From positions 348,494-412,493 of the forward strand of contig NZ_AUFB01000004.1 of the NCBI RefSeq assembly GCF_000426285.1: a DNA stretch of 64,000 bases. The letters are read 5' to 3'. Positions 18,731-29,598 of the stretch are shown one piece after another; position 1 is the stretch's first letter; each line of letters begins with the position of its first letter. The translations under genes were made by a program, and so were the position numbers. Source of the DNA: Rhizobium leucaenae USDA 9039. GTDB taxonomy: Bacteria > Pseudomonadota > Alphaproteobacteria > Rhizobiales > Rhizobiaceae. The notes under the pieces were generated by a model. That model saw nothing but the letters and a program-made list of their open reading frames with translations, made no database searches and was not told the DNA's origin.

Positions 18731-19414
18731 TCAAGAGCCGTATTTCTCCGGATAGGAAATGACCGACAGAAAGCGGATCGGCAGACTGATGAGCACTTCC
18801 GGACCGTGCGGCGCGTCGGCATCGAAGAACAGGCTGTCGCCAGGTCGCATCGCATAGAGCTTGTCGGCGTGACGATATTCGACCTCCCCTTCCAACATAT
18901 AGATCAATTCGAGCCCTTCATGCTGAAATGCCGGAAAAACATCGGAATCGGCAGTTAGCGTGATGAGATAGGGTTCGACCTGCAATCCGCTAGATCCGTT
19001 GGCTATATGACCGAGCAGATTGTACTGATGACCGGCGCGCGTGCCTCGCCGCTCCATCTCCAAACCCTCGCCTGCCTTGACGAAGACGGCATTGCGCCTT
19101 TCTTCGAAACGCCGAAAGAACGACGTGACGGGAACGCCGAGCGCCCGCGCTAAGGCCTGCAATGTGGTGAGAGATGGCGAGGTATTGCCGTTTTCGATCT
19201 TGGAGAGCATGCCCAGCGATATGCCGGTGGCCGAGGCGAGGTCGGCGCCGGTGATGCCGAGCTTCTTGCGAAAGGCACGAACCTCGTGACCGATCGCCAA
19301 TTCGAGATTGTTTTCCTTCACGTCGCGTATCGCGTCCGAATCCTGTGTCAGGATCGCGCTCGCATCGTGAGCACCATTCCGTCTGCTGCTGCGCCCAGCC
19401 TCCGCCTTGCTCAT
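18731..19414 (-). CDS. XRE-family regulator with C-terminal cupin
   Basis: Predicted cytoplasmic transcription factor of 227 aa. A helix-turn-helix of the XRE class spans roughly residues 40-95 (EVRAFRKKLGITGADLASAT, then GISLGMLSKIENGNTSPSL). A cupin-type small-molecule domain follows (FPAFQHEGLELIYMLEGEVE, then AMRPGDSLFFDADAPHGPE). Such regulators often control amine, amino-acid or polyamine genes and usually lie beside their targets, but none is obvious here: ndvB is downstream after 420 bp and the dipeptide operon is upstream on the same strand. Ligand unknown. Confidence 0.85.
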   Translation of the reverse strand: MSKAEAGRSSRRNGAHDASAILTQDSDAIRDVKENNLELAIGHEVRAFRKKLGITGADLASATGISLGMLSKIENGNTSPSLTTLQALARALGVPVTSFFRRFEERRNAVFVKAGEGLEMERRGTRAGHQYNLLGHIANGSSGLQVEPYLITLTADSDVFPAFQHEGLELIYMLEGEVEYRHADKLYAMRPGDSLFFDADAPHGPEVLISLPIRFLSVISYPEKYGS

Positions 19415-19735
19415 GCTCCGCCCCGTTCTATTTTATGTTTTGGCGGAGCTTACTGTTTTCATGAAGCGCATTCTATTGGCCACAAGAAATTTTCTTTGTC
19501 CGGCGAAGTTTTGACAGCACCGGAAAGAAGAATTGCCGTTAGGGAATGCTTCCATTTGGAAAGAAACGAGGTTCAACGGTACCGGTCGAGCTACTTGAAA
19601 GTGCCTCCGATCAACCACCGTTGGGAGCCTGAGAAGGGATGAGGCCGCGAACTTGTCCTACGGCGCCTGCAGCAACAGCAAGCATACCCAGTGATATGAC
19701 CGATCAATACCGGTCATATCGTGTTGACGACGCAT
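19415..19735. other. Intergenic region with 10-bp hairpin
   Basis: No gene is supported here. A perfect hairpin, GATATGACCG (19693-19702) / CGGTCATATC (19711-19720), lies 16 bases past the stop of the small membrane protein gene and may end its transcript, although no U-run follows. The rest must include the promoter of the XRE-cupin regulator. Confidence 0.5.
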
Positions 19736-19894
19736 TCAGATCACGATGCCGCAGACGATGGCCGCGACGAAGATGAACGCGGCCGAAAACAGCGCGACGT
19801 GGATTGCAGTCTGGATCTTACTCCGCGTCGTCGCGACGCGCTTCGAACCGTCGAACTGGTTCACATGCGTATTCGACATACCCAAATTCGCCAT
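19736..19894 (-). CDS. Small membrane protein, function unknown
   Basis: A 52-aa protein (MANLGMSNTHVNQFDGSK...) with a polar N-terminal half and one C-terminal membrane helix (TAIHVALFSAAFIFVAAIVC). The ATG at 19894 has GGAGG seven bases upstream, which decides this start over one 18 codons earlier. I do not recognise a family; single-helix proteins of this size are common and often conserved only within Rhizobiaceae. Single gene, followed by a hairpin. Confidence 0.7.
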   Translation of the reverse strand: MANLGMSNTHVNQFDGSKRVATTRSKIQTAIHVALFSAAFIFVAAIVCGIVI

Positions 19895-20057
19895 GCGTTG
19901 CCTCCGTTCGTTATTTTGATGTTCTACGGGCGAGTTCACGCCCGACATTCAAACAATCCCTATCAATTAGGTAGAGATGAATTTTCGTCCAGAGGCCAAC
20001 GAAGGAAAAATAAACCCTTGAACGACTGTCGGGCTCGAAAGAGCAGCAAGGCCGACA

Positions 20058-20246
20058 TCAGCAGAGAATGCGGCGAGCCCAGATCAAAGTGCGCTCTACA
20101 GCGCCCGCTTCGGGAGCCGGAATTTCGGTCGGGCCGATCTCGCGACGGTTCTTTTCTTCCGGCAGAGTGACGCTCAGCACGTCTTCCTCTTTCGCCGGCA
20201 TTGGCGGATGAAGATAACCCATGGTCATGCCACCCATGAAAAACAT
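20058..20246 (-). CDS. Hypothetical small protein
   Basis: 62-aa product beginning MFFMGGMTMGYLHPPMPAKE, with a Met/Gly/Pro-rich start, an acidic and proline-rich middle and a basic end (ERTLIWARRILC). GGAGG five bases before ATG 20246 supports this start over the one at 20258. No signal peptide or known domain is seen. Likely real because of the good ribosome site, but unsupported by homology here. Confidence 0.5.
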   Translation of the reverse strand: MFFMGGMTMGYLHPPMPAKEEDVLSVTLPEEKNRREIGPTEIPAPEAGAVERTLIWARRILC

Positions 20247-20411
20247 GCCTGCCTCCACTTGCGTTTGACCCGAAACAGGGGATCACGAAAGTTAACCGCC
20301 ATTAACGGGATCATGACAGAATTGCGGCACGAGTCAATAGTCTATACGATTGGTCGTCTTTTAAGGGTGACTTAACTAAGGGAGCGAAGAGAGACTAACA
20401 ACAACAGCAGG

Positions 20412-21161
20412 TTAGGCGCGGACAAATCCTTTACTCGCTACCATCAGATTGCGCGTGTAGTCCTGCCTGACGTCGCCGGCCGCCAATTCTTTTGCGCTCA
20501 GCCGCTCGACGACCGCGCCGTTCTGCATCACCACCAGCCGTTCGCACATATGGGTGACGACGCCGAGATCGTGGCTGACCATGACGAATGTCAGATGACG
20601 ATCCCTGCGCACCTGCTCCAGCAGATTGAGCACCTCCGCCTGCACCGAAGCATCCAGCGCTGAGGTGGGCTCATCGAGCAACAGGATCGAGGGCTCGACG
20701 ATCAAAGCCCGCGCGATTGCCACGCGCTGGCGCTGGCCACCCGACAATTGATGCGGATAGCGGAACCGGAAACCGGAACCGAGGCCGACCTCGTCAAGTG
20801 CTCGGGTGATGCGCATCTCGCTGTCGCCGATACCGTGGATCGCCAGCGGCTCCAGCAGCAGCCGGTCGATGGTCTGACGCGGATGTAGCGAACCGTAGGG
20901 ATCCTGAAATACCATCTGGACCTGGCGATAGAAGGTTTTGTTGCGTTTCGAACCCTTCAGCGCCTCGCCGTCGATGCGGATCACCCCGTCGCTGACAGGC
21001 GCAAGACCGGCGACGGCGCGCAGCAAGGTCGATTTGCCTGAACCGGACTCCCCGACAAGGCCGAAGGACTCGCCCCGGTCCACGCCGATGCTGACCGCAT
21101 CGAGGGCATAATAACCGTCATAGACGACGCTGAGGCCGTCGACTGCAAGCGCTGCCGTCAT
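20412..21161 (-). CDS. Dipeptide ABC transporter ATPase (DppF type)
   Basis: Cytoplasmic ATP-binding subunit of 249 aa, last gene of the dipeptide operon. Walker A GESGSGKST, signature LSGGQRQRVAIARAL and Walker B ILLLDEPTSALD are intact. It is DppF-like in length, lacking the long C-terminal Fe-S/oligopeptide extension. The ATG at 21161 overlaps the TGA of the preceding ATPase gene (ATGA), favouring this start over 21170. It pairs with the upstream ATPase as a heterodimer on the two permeases. Confidence 0.92.
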   Translation of the reverse strand: MTAALAVDGLSVVYDGYYALDAVSIGVDRGESFGLVGESGSGKSTLLRAVAGLAPVSDGVIRIDGEALKGSKRNKTFYRQVQMVFQDPYGSLHPRQTIDRLLLEPLAIHGIGDSEMRITRALDEVGLGSGFRFRYPHQLSGGQRQRVAIARALIVEPSILLLDEPTSALDASVQAEVLNLLEQVRRDRHLTFVMVSHDLGVVTHMCERLVVMQNGAVVERLSAKELAAGDVRQDYTRNLMVASKGFVRA

Positions 21162-21991
21162 GCCGCCCACTCCGGCTTGCGGTCGAGGACCGGTAGCGGA
21201 TGGCGGTTCTCACCGATCACGGGCATGCAATTCAACAGGCCGCGCGTATAGGGATGCTGCGCATTGTTGAGATCGGAAGCCTTTAGTTCCTCGACGATCT
21301 TGCCGGCATACATGACGATCACCCGGTCACAGAAGGAGGAAACCAGCCTCAGATCGTGCGACACGAAAATCAGTCCCATGCCGCGCTCCGATACCAGCCT
21401 GTCCATGATCCTCAGCACGTCGAGCTGCACTGTAACGTCGAGCGCCGAGGTCGGCTCGTCGGCGATCAGCAGCTCCGGCCCGGCAATCAGCATCATCGCG
21501 ATCATCGCGCGCTGGCCCATGCCGCCGGAGACTTCATGCGGATGCAGATCGTAGACGCGTTTGGGATCGCGGATCTGCACGGCTTCCAGCATGGCCAGCG
21601 CACGGTCCCGCGCTTCCGCCTTGCTGACCTTCTCATGCGTGCGCAGGGTTTCGGTGATCTGCTTGCCGATGGTCATCACCGGGTCGAGCGAATATTTCGG
21701 GTCCTGGAGTACCATGGCAATTCGTTTGCCGCGCAGCGAGCGGCGCTCCCTGGCCGAGATCGACAGCAGATCGATGCCGCTGAAATTCAGCCTTTCAGCG
21801 GTGACAATGCCGTGCGAGGGCGTCAGCCCCATGATGGCGCGGCCCGTCTGCGATTTGCCGGAACCGCTCTCGCCGACGATGCCCAGCCGCTCGCGGCCGA
21901 GCATGAAGGACACGCCACGCACAGCTTCGATCATGCCGGTACGCGTGGGATAACGAACCCTGAGGTTCTCGACCGTCAACAATGGTGTCAT
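21158..21991 (-). CDS. Dipeptide ABC transporter ATPase (DppD type)
   Basis: First of the two ATPase subunits, 277 aa, with Walker A GESGSGKSQ (the final residue Gln instead of the usual Thr/Ser), signature VSGGMGQRAMIAMMLI and Walker B LLIADEPTSALD. It ends with the oligopeptide-class tail (YTRGLLNCMP...). The start is ATG 21991, preceded by GGAGAG; it overlaps the permease stop by four bases (ATGA). The signature GGMGQR is a common variant in DppD/OppD proteins. The frame stays open far upstream of this ATG, but that extension only mirrors the permease gene. Confidence 0.92.
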   Translation of the reverse strand: MTPLLTVENLRVRYPTRTGMIEAVRGVSFMLGRERLGIVGESGSGKSQTGRAIMGLTPSHGIVTAERLNFSGIDLLSISARERRSLRGKRIAMVLQDPKYSLDPVMTIGKQITETLRTHEKVSKAEARDRALAMLEAVQIRDPKRVYDLHPHEVSGGMGQRAMIAMMLIAGPELLIADEPTSALDVTVQLDVLRIMDRLVSERGMGLIFVSHDLRLVSSFCDRVIVMYAGKIVEELKASDLNNAQHPYTRGLLNCMPVIGENRHPLPVLDRKPEWAA

Positions 21992-22914
21992 TGGCCGCTC
22001 TCCTTCGGATCGAGCGCATCGCGCAGCCCGTCGCCGAGCAGGTTGAAGCCCAGGCTGACGATCAGGATGGCGATGCCCGGCATGGCCGCGACCCACCATT
22101 GGTCGAGATAATATTTGAACCCGGTGGCGATCATCGCGCCCCATTCCGGCAGCGGCGGCTGTGCGCCGAGGCCGAGGAAACCTAGGCCCGCCGCCGTCAA
22201 AATGACGCCGGCCATATCGAGCGTAACGCGCACGATCACCGATGAGATGCAAAGCGGCATGATATGGCGGAAGACGATACGCATCGGCGATGCGCCCATG
22301 AGCTGCACGGCGGCGATGTAGTCCGAGCGCCGCACGGTCATCGTCTCGGCCCTCGCCAGGCGGGCATAGGGTGGCCAGGAGGTGATGGCGATGGCGATGA
22401 TGGCGTTTTCGATGCCGGGGCCGAGCGCGCCTGCAAAGGCGAGCGCCAGCACCAGCTTCGGAAAGGCAAGGAAGATATCGGTGATGCGCATCAGCACGGT
22501 ATCGACCCAGCCGCCTGCATAGCCAGCTATCATACCGATAAACAACCCAAGCGGCGCCGAGATGATCGCGACGAGCACAACGATATAGAGTGTCCATCGC
22601 GACCCGTAGATCAAGCGGGATAGGATATCACGCCCAAGATTGTCGGTGCCGAGAAGATAGCCGCCGGTGCCGGGTGGTTTCAAATAGGCGTTGGTCAGAT
22701 CGCCAATCGTTGGCGGATAGGGAGCGATAACATCGGCAAGAGCTGCGATCAGCACCAAGGCGACAATGATCAGCAATCCGAGAACGGCCAGCCGATTGGC
22801 GGAAAATTGTCGCCAGGTGACATAAGCGCGCCCGAGGCTCGCCTGGCGGCGCGACTGCGGCCGATCCGACAGCAGCCAGTCACGCCAGGAAAGTTGCGTG
22901 GTCTCAGCCGTCAT
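21988..22914 (-). CDS. Dipeptide ABC transporter permease (DppC type)
   Basis: Inner-membrane permease of 308 aa with a single N-terminal helix (LAVLGLLIIVALVLIAALAD), a periplasmic loop (LLGTDNLGRDILSRLIYGSR, typical DppC) and five further helices with the EAA-type coupling loop (LARAETMTVRRSDYIAAVQL, MGASPMRIVFRHIMP). It overlaps both its neighbours by four bases, indicating tight translational coupling. Confidence 0.94.
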   Translation of the reverse strand: MTAETTQLSWRDWLLSDRPQSRRQASLGRAYVTWRQFSANRLAVLGLLIIVALVLIAALADVIAPYPPTIGDLTNAYLKPPGTGGYLLGTDNLGRDILSRLIYGSRWTLYIVVLVAIISAPLGLFIGMIAGYAGGWVDTVLMRITDIFLAFPKLVLALAFAGALGPGIENAIIAIAITSWPPYARLARAETMTVRRSDYIAAVQLMGASPMRIVFRHIMPLCISSVIVRVTLDMAGVILTAAGLGFLGLGAQPPLPEWGAMIATGFKYYLDQWWVAAMPGIAILIVSLGFNLLGDGLRDALDPKESGQ

Positions 22915-23978
22915 TTCCGTCGCGTCCTTGGATCGAGAGTACGGTAGAGCAGGTCGGAGAGCAGGTTGATCCCAATGAACACCGTGCCGACGACGACGGT
23001 GCCGCCGAGCACAGCGTTCATATCGGCGTTCTGCAGTGAGCTGGTGATATAGAAACCAATGCCCGGCCAGGAGAAGACGATCTCGGTCAACACCGAACCT
23101 TCCAGCAATCCCGCATAGGAGAGCGCGATCACCGTGATCAGCGGTACGATGGCGCTGCGCAGCGCATGTCCCCAGATCACCCGCGTCTCCGAAAGCCCCT
23201 TGGCGCGGGCAGCGACGATATATTCCTGGCCCAGTTCATTCAGCATGAAACTGCGTGTCATGCGGCTGATATAGGCCAGCGAGAAGTAGCCGAGCAGCGA
23301 CGCAGGCAGAATGATGTGGCGGAACGCATCCCAGAACACGTCCCATTGCCCCTGCATGACGCTGTCGAGCAGATAGAAGCCGGTGATCGGCGTAAACGTA
23401 TATTCGAAGGCGATGTCGATGCGGCCGGGATAGGCCACCCAGCCCAGCTTGGCATAGAAGATGACGAGCGATACCATGGCCAGCCAGAACACCGGCACCG
23501 AATAGCCGACGAGACCGATGACGCGGACGATCTGGTCGATGAAACTGTTGCGGCGCACGGCGGCGAGCACGCCAAAGGGAACGCCGAAAATCGCGCCGAT
23601 GATCGTGCCGACGGTCGCAAGCTCCATCGTCGCCGGAAAGACGCGCCGGATATCGTCCATCACCGGATTGGTCGTCAGCACGGATGTACCGAAATCGCCG
23701 GTCAGGGCGCTCAGTAGATAATAATAGAACTGCAGATAGAGCGGCTGATCGAGATGCATTTCGCGGCGCAGCCGCTCCAGCACTTGCGTAGGCGCGTGGT
23801 CACCAGCGATCGCCAGCGCCGGATCGATCGGGATGACGCGTCCGATGAAGAAGGTGACGGCGAGAAGGCCGAGATAGGTCGTGACCGCCACGACCAGGAA
23901 GCGCAAGACGCCCATTGCGATGGGCGCGGCACGGCCCTTCTTGGGCCGCACCTCCATTTTCCGTTCGACAGTGCTCAA
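22911..23978 (-). CDS. Dipeptide ABC transporter permease (DppB type)
   Basis: Inner-membrane permease of 355 aa. After a basic N terminus comes the first helix (FLVVAVTTYLGLLAVTFFIG), a large periplasmic loop and five more helices. The EAA coupling loop reads YIVAARAKGLSETRVIWGHA. Its N terminus is longer than that of E. coli DppB. It begins 21 bases after the binding-protein stop and overlaps the next permease by four. Confidence 0.94.
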   Translation of the reverse strand: MSTVERKMEVRPKKGRAAPIAMGVLRFLVVAVTTYLGLLAVTFFIGRVIPIDPALAIAGDHAPTQVLERLRREMHLDQPLYLQFYYYLLSALTGDFGTSVLTTNPVMDDIRRVFPATMELATVGTIIGAIFGVPFGVLAAVRRNSFIDQIVRVIGLVGYSVPVFWLAMVSLVIFYAKLGWVAYPGRIDIAFEYTFTPITGFYLLDSVMQGQWDVFWDAFRHIILPASLLGYFSLAYISRMTRSFMLNELGQEYIVAARAKGLSETRVIWGHALRSAIVPLITVIALSYAGLLEGSVLTEIVFSWPGIGFYITSSLQNADMNAVLGGTVVVGTVFIGINLLSDLLYRTLDPRTRRK

Positions 23979-23999
23979 AGAACCAGTCCTATCGGACCA

Positions 24000-25640
24000 T
24001 CACTTCGACACCGGCCAGACGAAATTGGTATCGAAGCTCGGCCCGAGCTTGAAATCCTTGACGTCCTTGCGGAAGCCCGCGACTTCCGTCTGCTGGAAGA
24101 GGATGACGAACGGGCTGGCGTCCAGGAACTTCTTTTGGATCTCCTGATACATGGCGCCGCGCTTGGCAGTATCAACCTCGAACAGGGCAGCCTTTGTTTC
24201 CTTGTCGAGTTCAGGCGTCGTCCAGTCGTTGCGCCAGGCAAGCGTCTTGTTGGTGCCAGCGTCGGAGTTGTCGGGATTGTTCGTGAACGTATCGGCGTTG
24301 GAATGGGGATCCCAGTAGTCGTTGCCCCAGTTGCCGAAATAGATGTCATGGTTGCGGGCGCGGTACTTGGTCAGCTTCTGCTTGCCGTCGCCGGGAATGA
24401 TCTCGACCTTGATGCCCGCCTGGCCAAGCGTCTGTTGGATGGAGGTGGCAACGCCCGTATCCGGCTCGATGCTGCGCACGTCCATGGTGACCGAGAAGCC
24501 ATTGGGTAGGCCGGCCTTGGCGAGCAGTTCCTTAGCCTTGGCGACATCGAGCTTGAACGGATTTTCATCCAGCGAGCCGAGCAGGCCCTTCGGTTCGAAG
24601 GTCTGGTGGATTTCACCGATGCCCTTGATCAGCGTCTTGCCGATGGCGTCGTAATCGACCAGATATTTGAACGCTTGCTGCACTTCCGGCTTGGCGAGAT
24701 TGGCGTTCTTCTGATTGAGGCTGATATAGTAGATCGTGCCCTTCGGTGCATTGGTCGAGGCAAGCTGAGCATTCTTCTCGACGGCTGCAAGATCCGTCGG
24801 CGACAGGTTGCGGGCGACGTCGATGTCGCCATTTTCCAATGCCAGGCGCTGCGCCGAGCTCTCCTTCATGAAGCGATAGATGACGCGCGCAAGCTTCGGC
24901 TTTTCGCCGTAGTAATTGTCGTTGCGCTCCAGAACGACGGCCTGGTTGGCGCGCCATTCGCGCAGCTTGAACGGACCGGAGCCGGCATAGCCGGTTTTCA
25001 GCCAGCCATTGCCGAAGTCGTTGTCGTATTTGTTGTCGGCCGACGGCGTTACCGGCTTGACGTGCTGCAGAACCAGCTTCTTGTCGACCACTTCCGCAAC
25101 GGTCGCCGTCAGGCAGTTCAGCACAAAGCTTGGCGCATAGGGCTTGTCGACAGTGAAGGTGAAGGTGTTCGGATCGGTGGCTTTCGCCTTTTCCGTGACA
25201 TTGTCGCCGGTCAGGCCGAACTGCGTGAGGATAAAGGCCGGGCTCTTATCGAGCTTGACGACGCGTTCGAAGGACCAGGCGACATCATCGGCGGTGATCG
25301 GATTGCCCGATGCGAATTTGAGGCCGGGCTTCAGCTTGAACGTATAGGTCAGGTGATCGTCGGAGACCGACCAGCTCTCGGCAAGATCGCCCTGGATCTT
25401 GGAAGTGTCGTTGATGTCGAGGCGGACGAGGAGGCTGTAGCTGTTGCCGGTGACTTCGGCAGCGGAGAGTTCGTAGGCTTCGGCCGGGTCCATGCTGAGA
25501 ATATCGTCAAAGGCGAATCCTTCAACCAGCGTGTCCTTCGGCGTTGCGGCGAAGGCGCTCGGCACGGCCATCGTCAAAAGCGCGAGAGCCGCACCGGCCG
25601 AAAGGGCGCGGAAGTTGCGGTTCATCTTGGTCATGATCAT
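24000..25640 (-). CDS. Periplasmic dipeptide/oligopeptide-binding protein
   Basis: Solute-binding protein of about 546 aa, SBP family 5. A signal peptide (RALSAGAALALLTMAVPSAF, then AA) is followed by the typical opening (TLVEGFAFDDILSMDPAEAY) and family signatures (LAESWSVSDDHLTYTFKLKP, GLKFASGNPITADDVAWS). Length and features are normal for Dpp/Opp. ATG 25640 is chosen for a GGGAA site and because the signal peptide begins right after; an upstream frame extension has no support. The adjoining peptidase suggests that short peptides are taken up or degraded by this cluster, possibly cell-wall-derived; ligand not determinable. Confidence 0.93.
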   Translation of the reverse strand: MIMTKMNRNFRALSAGAALALLTMAVPSAFAATPKDTLVEGFAFDDILSMDPAEAYELSAAEVTGNSYSLLVRLDINDTSKIQGDLAESWSVSDDHLTYTFKLKPGLKFASGNPITADDVAWSFERVVKLDKSPAFILTQFGLTGDNVTEKAKATDPNTFTFTVDKPYAPSFVLNCLTATVAEVVDKKLVLQHVKPVTPSADNKYDNDFGNGWLKTGYAGSGPFKLREWRANQAVVLERNDNYYGEKPKLARVIYRFMKESSAQRLALENGDIDVARNLSPTDLAAVEKNAQLASTNAPKGTIYYISLNQKNANLAKPEVQQAFKYLVDYDAIGKTLIKGIGEIHQTFEPKGLLGSLDENPFKLDVAKAKELLAKAGLPNGFSVTMDVRSIEPDTGVATSIQQTLGQAGIKVEIIPGDGKQKLTKYRARNHDIYFGNWGNDYWDPHSNADTFTNNPDNSDAGTNKTLAWRNDWTTPELDKETKAALFEVDTAKRGAMYQEIQKKFLDASPFVILFQQTEVAGFRKDVKDFKLGPSFDTNFVWPVSK

Positions 25641-25678
25641 GTTTTCGTTCCCTTTTTTTAGCTTTTTATCACAGTGAA

Positions 25679-26746
25679 TCATACACGCGGCCGGCTGCTT
25701 TCTCCCCAAGCAGACGCCAGGATACGGAGCCAGTTCTCCCTGCATAGCTTCGCAAGATCGGCTTCAGCATAGCCAACGTTCCTGAGCGCAGCAATCAGCT
25801 TTTGGTTGCCTGCAGCATCGCCGATTTCTTGCGGAATCGTCGCTCCATCGAAGTCCGATCCGAGGCCCACACAATCGATGCCGACGCGGCTGACCAGGTG
25901 ATCGACATGGCGGACCATCGCCTCGATCGGCGTATTGGCATCCGAGCGGCCGTCCTCGCGCAGCATGGCCGTCGCATAGTTCAGGCCGACGATGCCATGG
26001 CTCTCCCGGATGGCGTCGAGTTGCTTGTCCGTGAGATTGCGGGCGACTGGGGTCAGTGCATGCGCATTGGAATGGCTGGCGACCAGCGGCTGATCCGATG
26101 TCTTCGCCACATCCCAAAAACCCTTTTCGGTGATGTGGGCGAGGTCGATGACGATGCCGAGGCGGTTGCATTCGCGCACCAGCACAAAACCCGCATCCGT
26201 CAGGCCCGGCCCGGTATCCGGCGAGCTCGGATAGGCAAAGGGGACGCCATGGGCAAAGACGTTGTTGCGGCTCCAGACGGGGCCGAGCGAACGCAGACCG
26301 GCCGCATAGAAGGTTTCAAGCGCGACGAGATCGGCGTCGATCGCCTCGCAGCCTTCCATGTGCATTACCGCAGCGAAAATGCCCTTTTCCATGCAGTCGC
26401 GGATTTCGGCGGTCGACCGGCAAAGCTTCCAGGCGCCGGCGCGATCGAGCTTAAGCGCGATCGCCGCCATTTCAAGGGCGATATCGAGCGATGGCGTCCG
26501 CTCCAAAGGCGCTGAGAGCGGCGTCGCATAGTGGCCGTGGCGGTCGGGATCGGCGAAAACGAGATTGCCGGAGGGGATATAGATGGCGCAGAGGCCGCCG
26601 GCCAACCCGCCGGTCTTGGCCCGGGGCGCATCGATATGGCCGGTCGATACCCCATCCCTGAATTCAGCGACCGGATCGGTTCCTTCGCGAGCGTGATTCC
26701 AAAGTCTCAGCAGAACGTCGTTATGGCCATCGAATACGGATTGCAT
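25679..26746 (-). CDS. Membrane dipeptidase (peptidase M19)
   Basis: Zinc dipeptidase of the renal-dipeptidase/M19 family (355 aa), which cleaves dipeptides, often with a D residue at the C terminus. Metal-site motifs are present: GHNDVLLRLW near the start, HMEGCEAID in the middle, VASHSNAHALT and GLGSDFDGATIP towards the end. No signal peptide, so a cytoplasmic enzyme is expected. It is first in the operon; the binding-protein gene begins 38 bases later. This placement suggests it breaks down what the transporter imports. Confidence 0.93.
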   Translation of the reverse strand: MQSVFDGHNDVLLRLWNHAREGTDPVAEFRDGVSTGHIDAPRAKTGGLAGGLCAIYIPSGNLVFADPDRHGHYATPLSAPLERTPSLDIALEMAAIALKLDRAGAWKLCRSTAEIRDCMEKGIFAAVMHMEGCEAIDADLVALETFYAAGLRSLGPVWSRNNVFAHGVPFAYPSSPDTGPGLTDAGFVLVRECNRLGIVIDLAHITEKGFWDVAKTSDQPLVASHSNAHALTPVARNLTDKQLDAIRESHGIVGLNYATAMLREDGRSDANTPIEAMVRHVDHLVSRVGIDCVGLGSDFDGATIPQEIGDAAGNQKLIAALRNVGYAEADLAKLCRENWLRILASAWGESSRPRV

Positions 26747-26867
26747 TGTCTATCCTGGATAGTGCGCTCGGATGAGCAACGGGAAAGCGGCCAGAATAGA
26801 AAAGATGGCAGGATTCGCCATCCCTAAATGAAAAAAATCTGCATTAGCATAGAATGTCGCAGCAAAC

Positions 26868-26895
26868 GAAAAAGGCGGGGGCAAAACCCCCGCCT
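26868..26895 (-). terminator. Rho-independent terminator of the sugar ABC operon
   Basis: AGGCGGGGG (26873-26881) pairs with CCCCCGCCT (26887-26895) around a short loop. On the minus strand it is followed by TTTTTCGTTT, 29 bases after the permease stop. A classic terminator for leftward transcription. Confidence 0.93.
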
Positions 26896-26923
26896 CGATA
26901 TGACAGATGGAACCTCGGCCGTT

Positions 26924-27949
26924 TCAGTGTTTGGCCCGCTTCTTCTGGCGGTAGACGTCGATCGCGACCGCGGCGACGATGATGACGCCCTTGGCAATCT
27001 CCTGGTAGTAGGCATCGACGTTGAGGAAGGTGAAGCCCGAGATCATCACGCCGAGAATGACGGTACCGATGATCGTGCCGGTGATGCGGCCGACACCGCC
27101 GGTGAGCGAGGTACCCCCGATGACGGCGGCGGCGATCGCATCCAATTCATACGTCACGCCCATGCCGGCCTGCGCCGTCTGGACGCGGGCGGCGGTGATG
27201 ATGCCGGCAAGACCGGCCAGAAGTCCGGCGATTGCATAGACCTTGACCAGATGCGCCTCGACATTGATGCCGGAGACGCGTGCCGCCTGCACATTGGCGC
27301 CGATCGCATAGGTGAACTTGCCGTAGCGGGTGCAGCGCAGCACGATATGGAACACCAACGCGACGAGCAGGAAGACGATGACGGGCCAGATGCCGGTACC
27401 GATGAAGTTGAACTGATCGGTAAGGCCGGAGACCGGCTGCCCCTTCGTGTACAATTTCGACAGGCCGCGCGCCGACACCATCATGCCGAGCGTCGCGATG
27501 AATGGCGGGATCTTGGTTTTCGTGATGAGCTGGCCGTTGACGTAACCGGCGGCGAGGCCGATCAGCAGGCCGATGCCGATCGGAACGAAAAACGGCATAT
27601 CGGTCAGCGCCGGATAAAGCGCCCGTGCCCAGGTCGAGGACTGCGCGAAGCTCGCCGCCACCATGGCAGTCAAGCCAACGACGGAGCCTGATGAAAGATC
27701 GATACCGCCGGTGATGATAACCTGCGTCACCCCGACCGAGATGATGCCGATGACCGAAACCTGCAGGATCATGATCTTCAGGCGCTGCACGTTGAGCAGA
27801 AAGCTCTGGCCGACCAAAATCCAGCCGAGGATTTCGCAGACGAGCGCAATGCCGATCAGCACGAGGAAGATGCCGAGTTCCGGCGGCACGCGGCGGCGCC
27901 TGGGACGCGTCACTGACGGTGCGGTCGCCTCTGCAACTTTGCTAACCAT
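26924..27949 (-). CDS. Sugar ABC transporter permease (RbsC type)
   Basis: Polytopic permease of 341 aa, BPD_transp_2 class (about nine to ten helices). Family signs: GVTQVIITGGIDLSSGSVVG near residue 80, the loop IPPFIATLGMMVSARGLSKL and the late GGTSLTGGVGRITGTIIGT. A basic N terminus and C terminus (QKKRAKH) lie in the cytoplasm. Third gene in a B-A-C order, 32 bases after the ATPase gene and followed by a strong terminator. Substrate class is ribose, xylose, polyol or inositol-like sugars; the exact one cannot be told. Confidence 0.93.
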   Translation of the reverse strand: MVSKVAEATAPSVTRPRRRRVPPELGIFLVLIGIALVCEILGWILVGQSFLLNVQRLKIMILQVSVIGIISVGVTQVIITGGIDLSSGSVVGLTAMVAASFAQSSTWARALYPALTDMPFFVPIGIGLLIGLAAGYVNGQLITKTKIPPFIATLGMMVSARGLSKLYTKGQPVSGLTDQFNFIGTGIWPVIVFLLVALVFHIVLRCTRYGKFTYAIGANVQAARVSGINVEAHLVKVYAIAGLLAGLAGIITAARVQTAQAGMGVTYELDAIAAAVIGGTSLTGGVGRITGTIIGTVILGVMISGFTFLNVDAYYQEIAKGVIIVAAVAIDVYRQKKRAKH

Positions 27950-27981
27950 GGTTCAATCCTCCTTTGCGACGGCCGGCGCGA

Positions 27982-29523
<1,542 letters not shown>

Positions 29524-29598
29524 CTTTTCCCTCCCGGGAGCTGTCGGAATTTGGGGATGCGGGCTGCGGCGCCCGCATCCGTCGCTAACAGCGCTCTG

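Noticed and set aside
21992..22597. N-terminal extension of the DppD ATPase by about 200 codons
   Set aside because: This part mirrors the permease gene in another frame; the ATPase domain begins at ATG 21991 with its own ribosome site.
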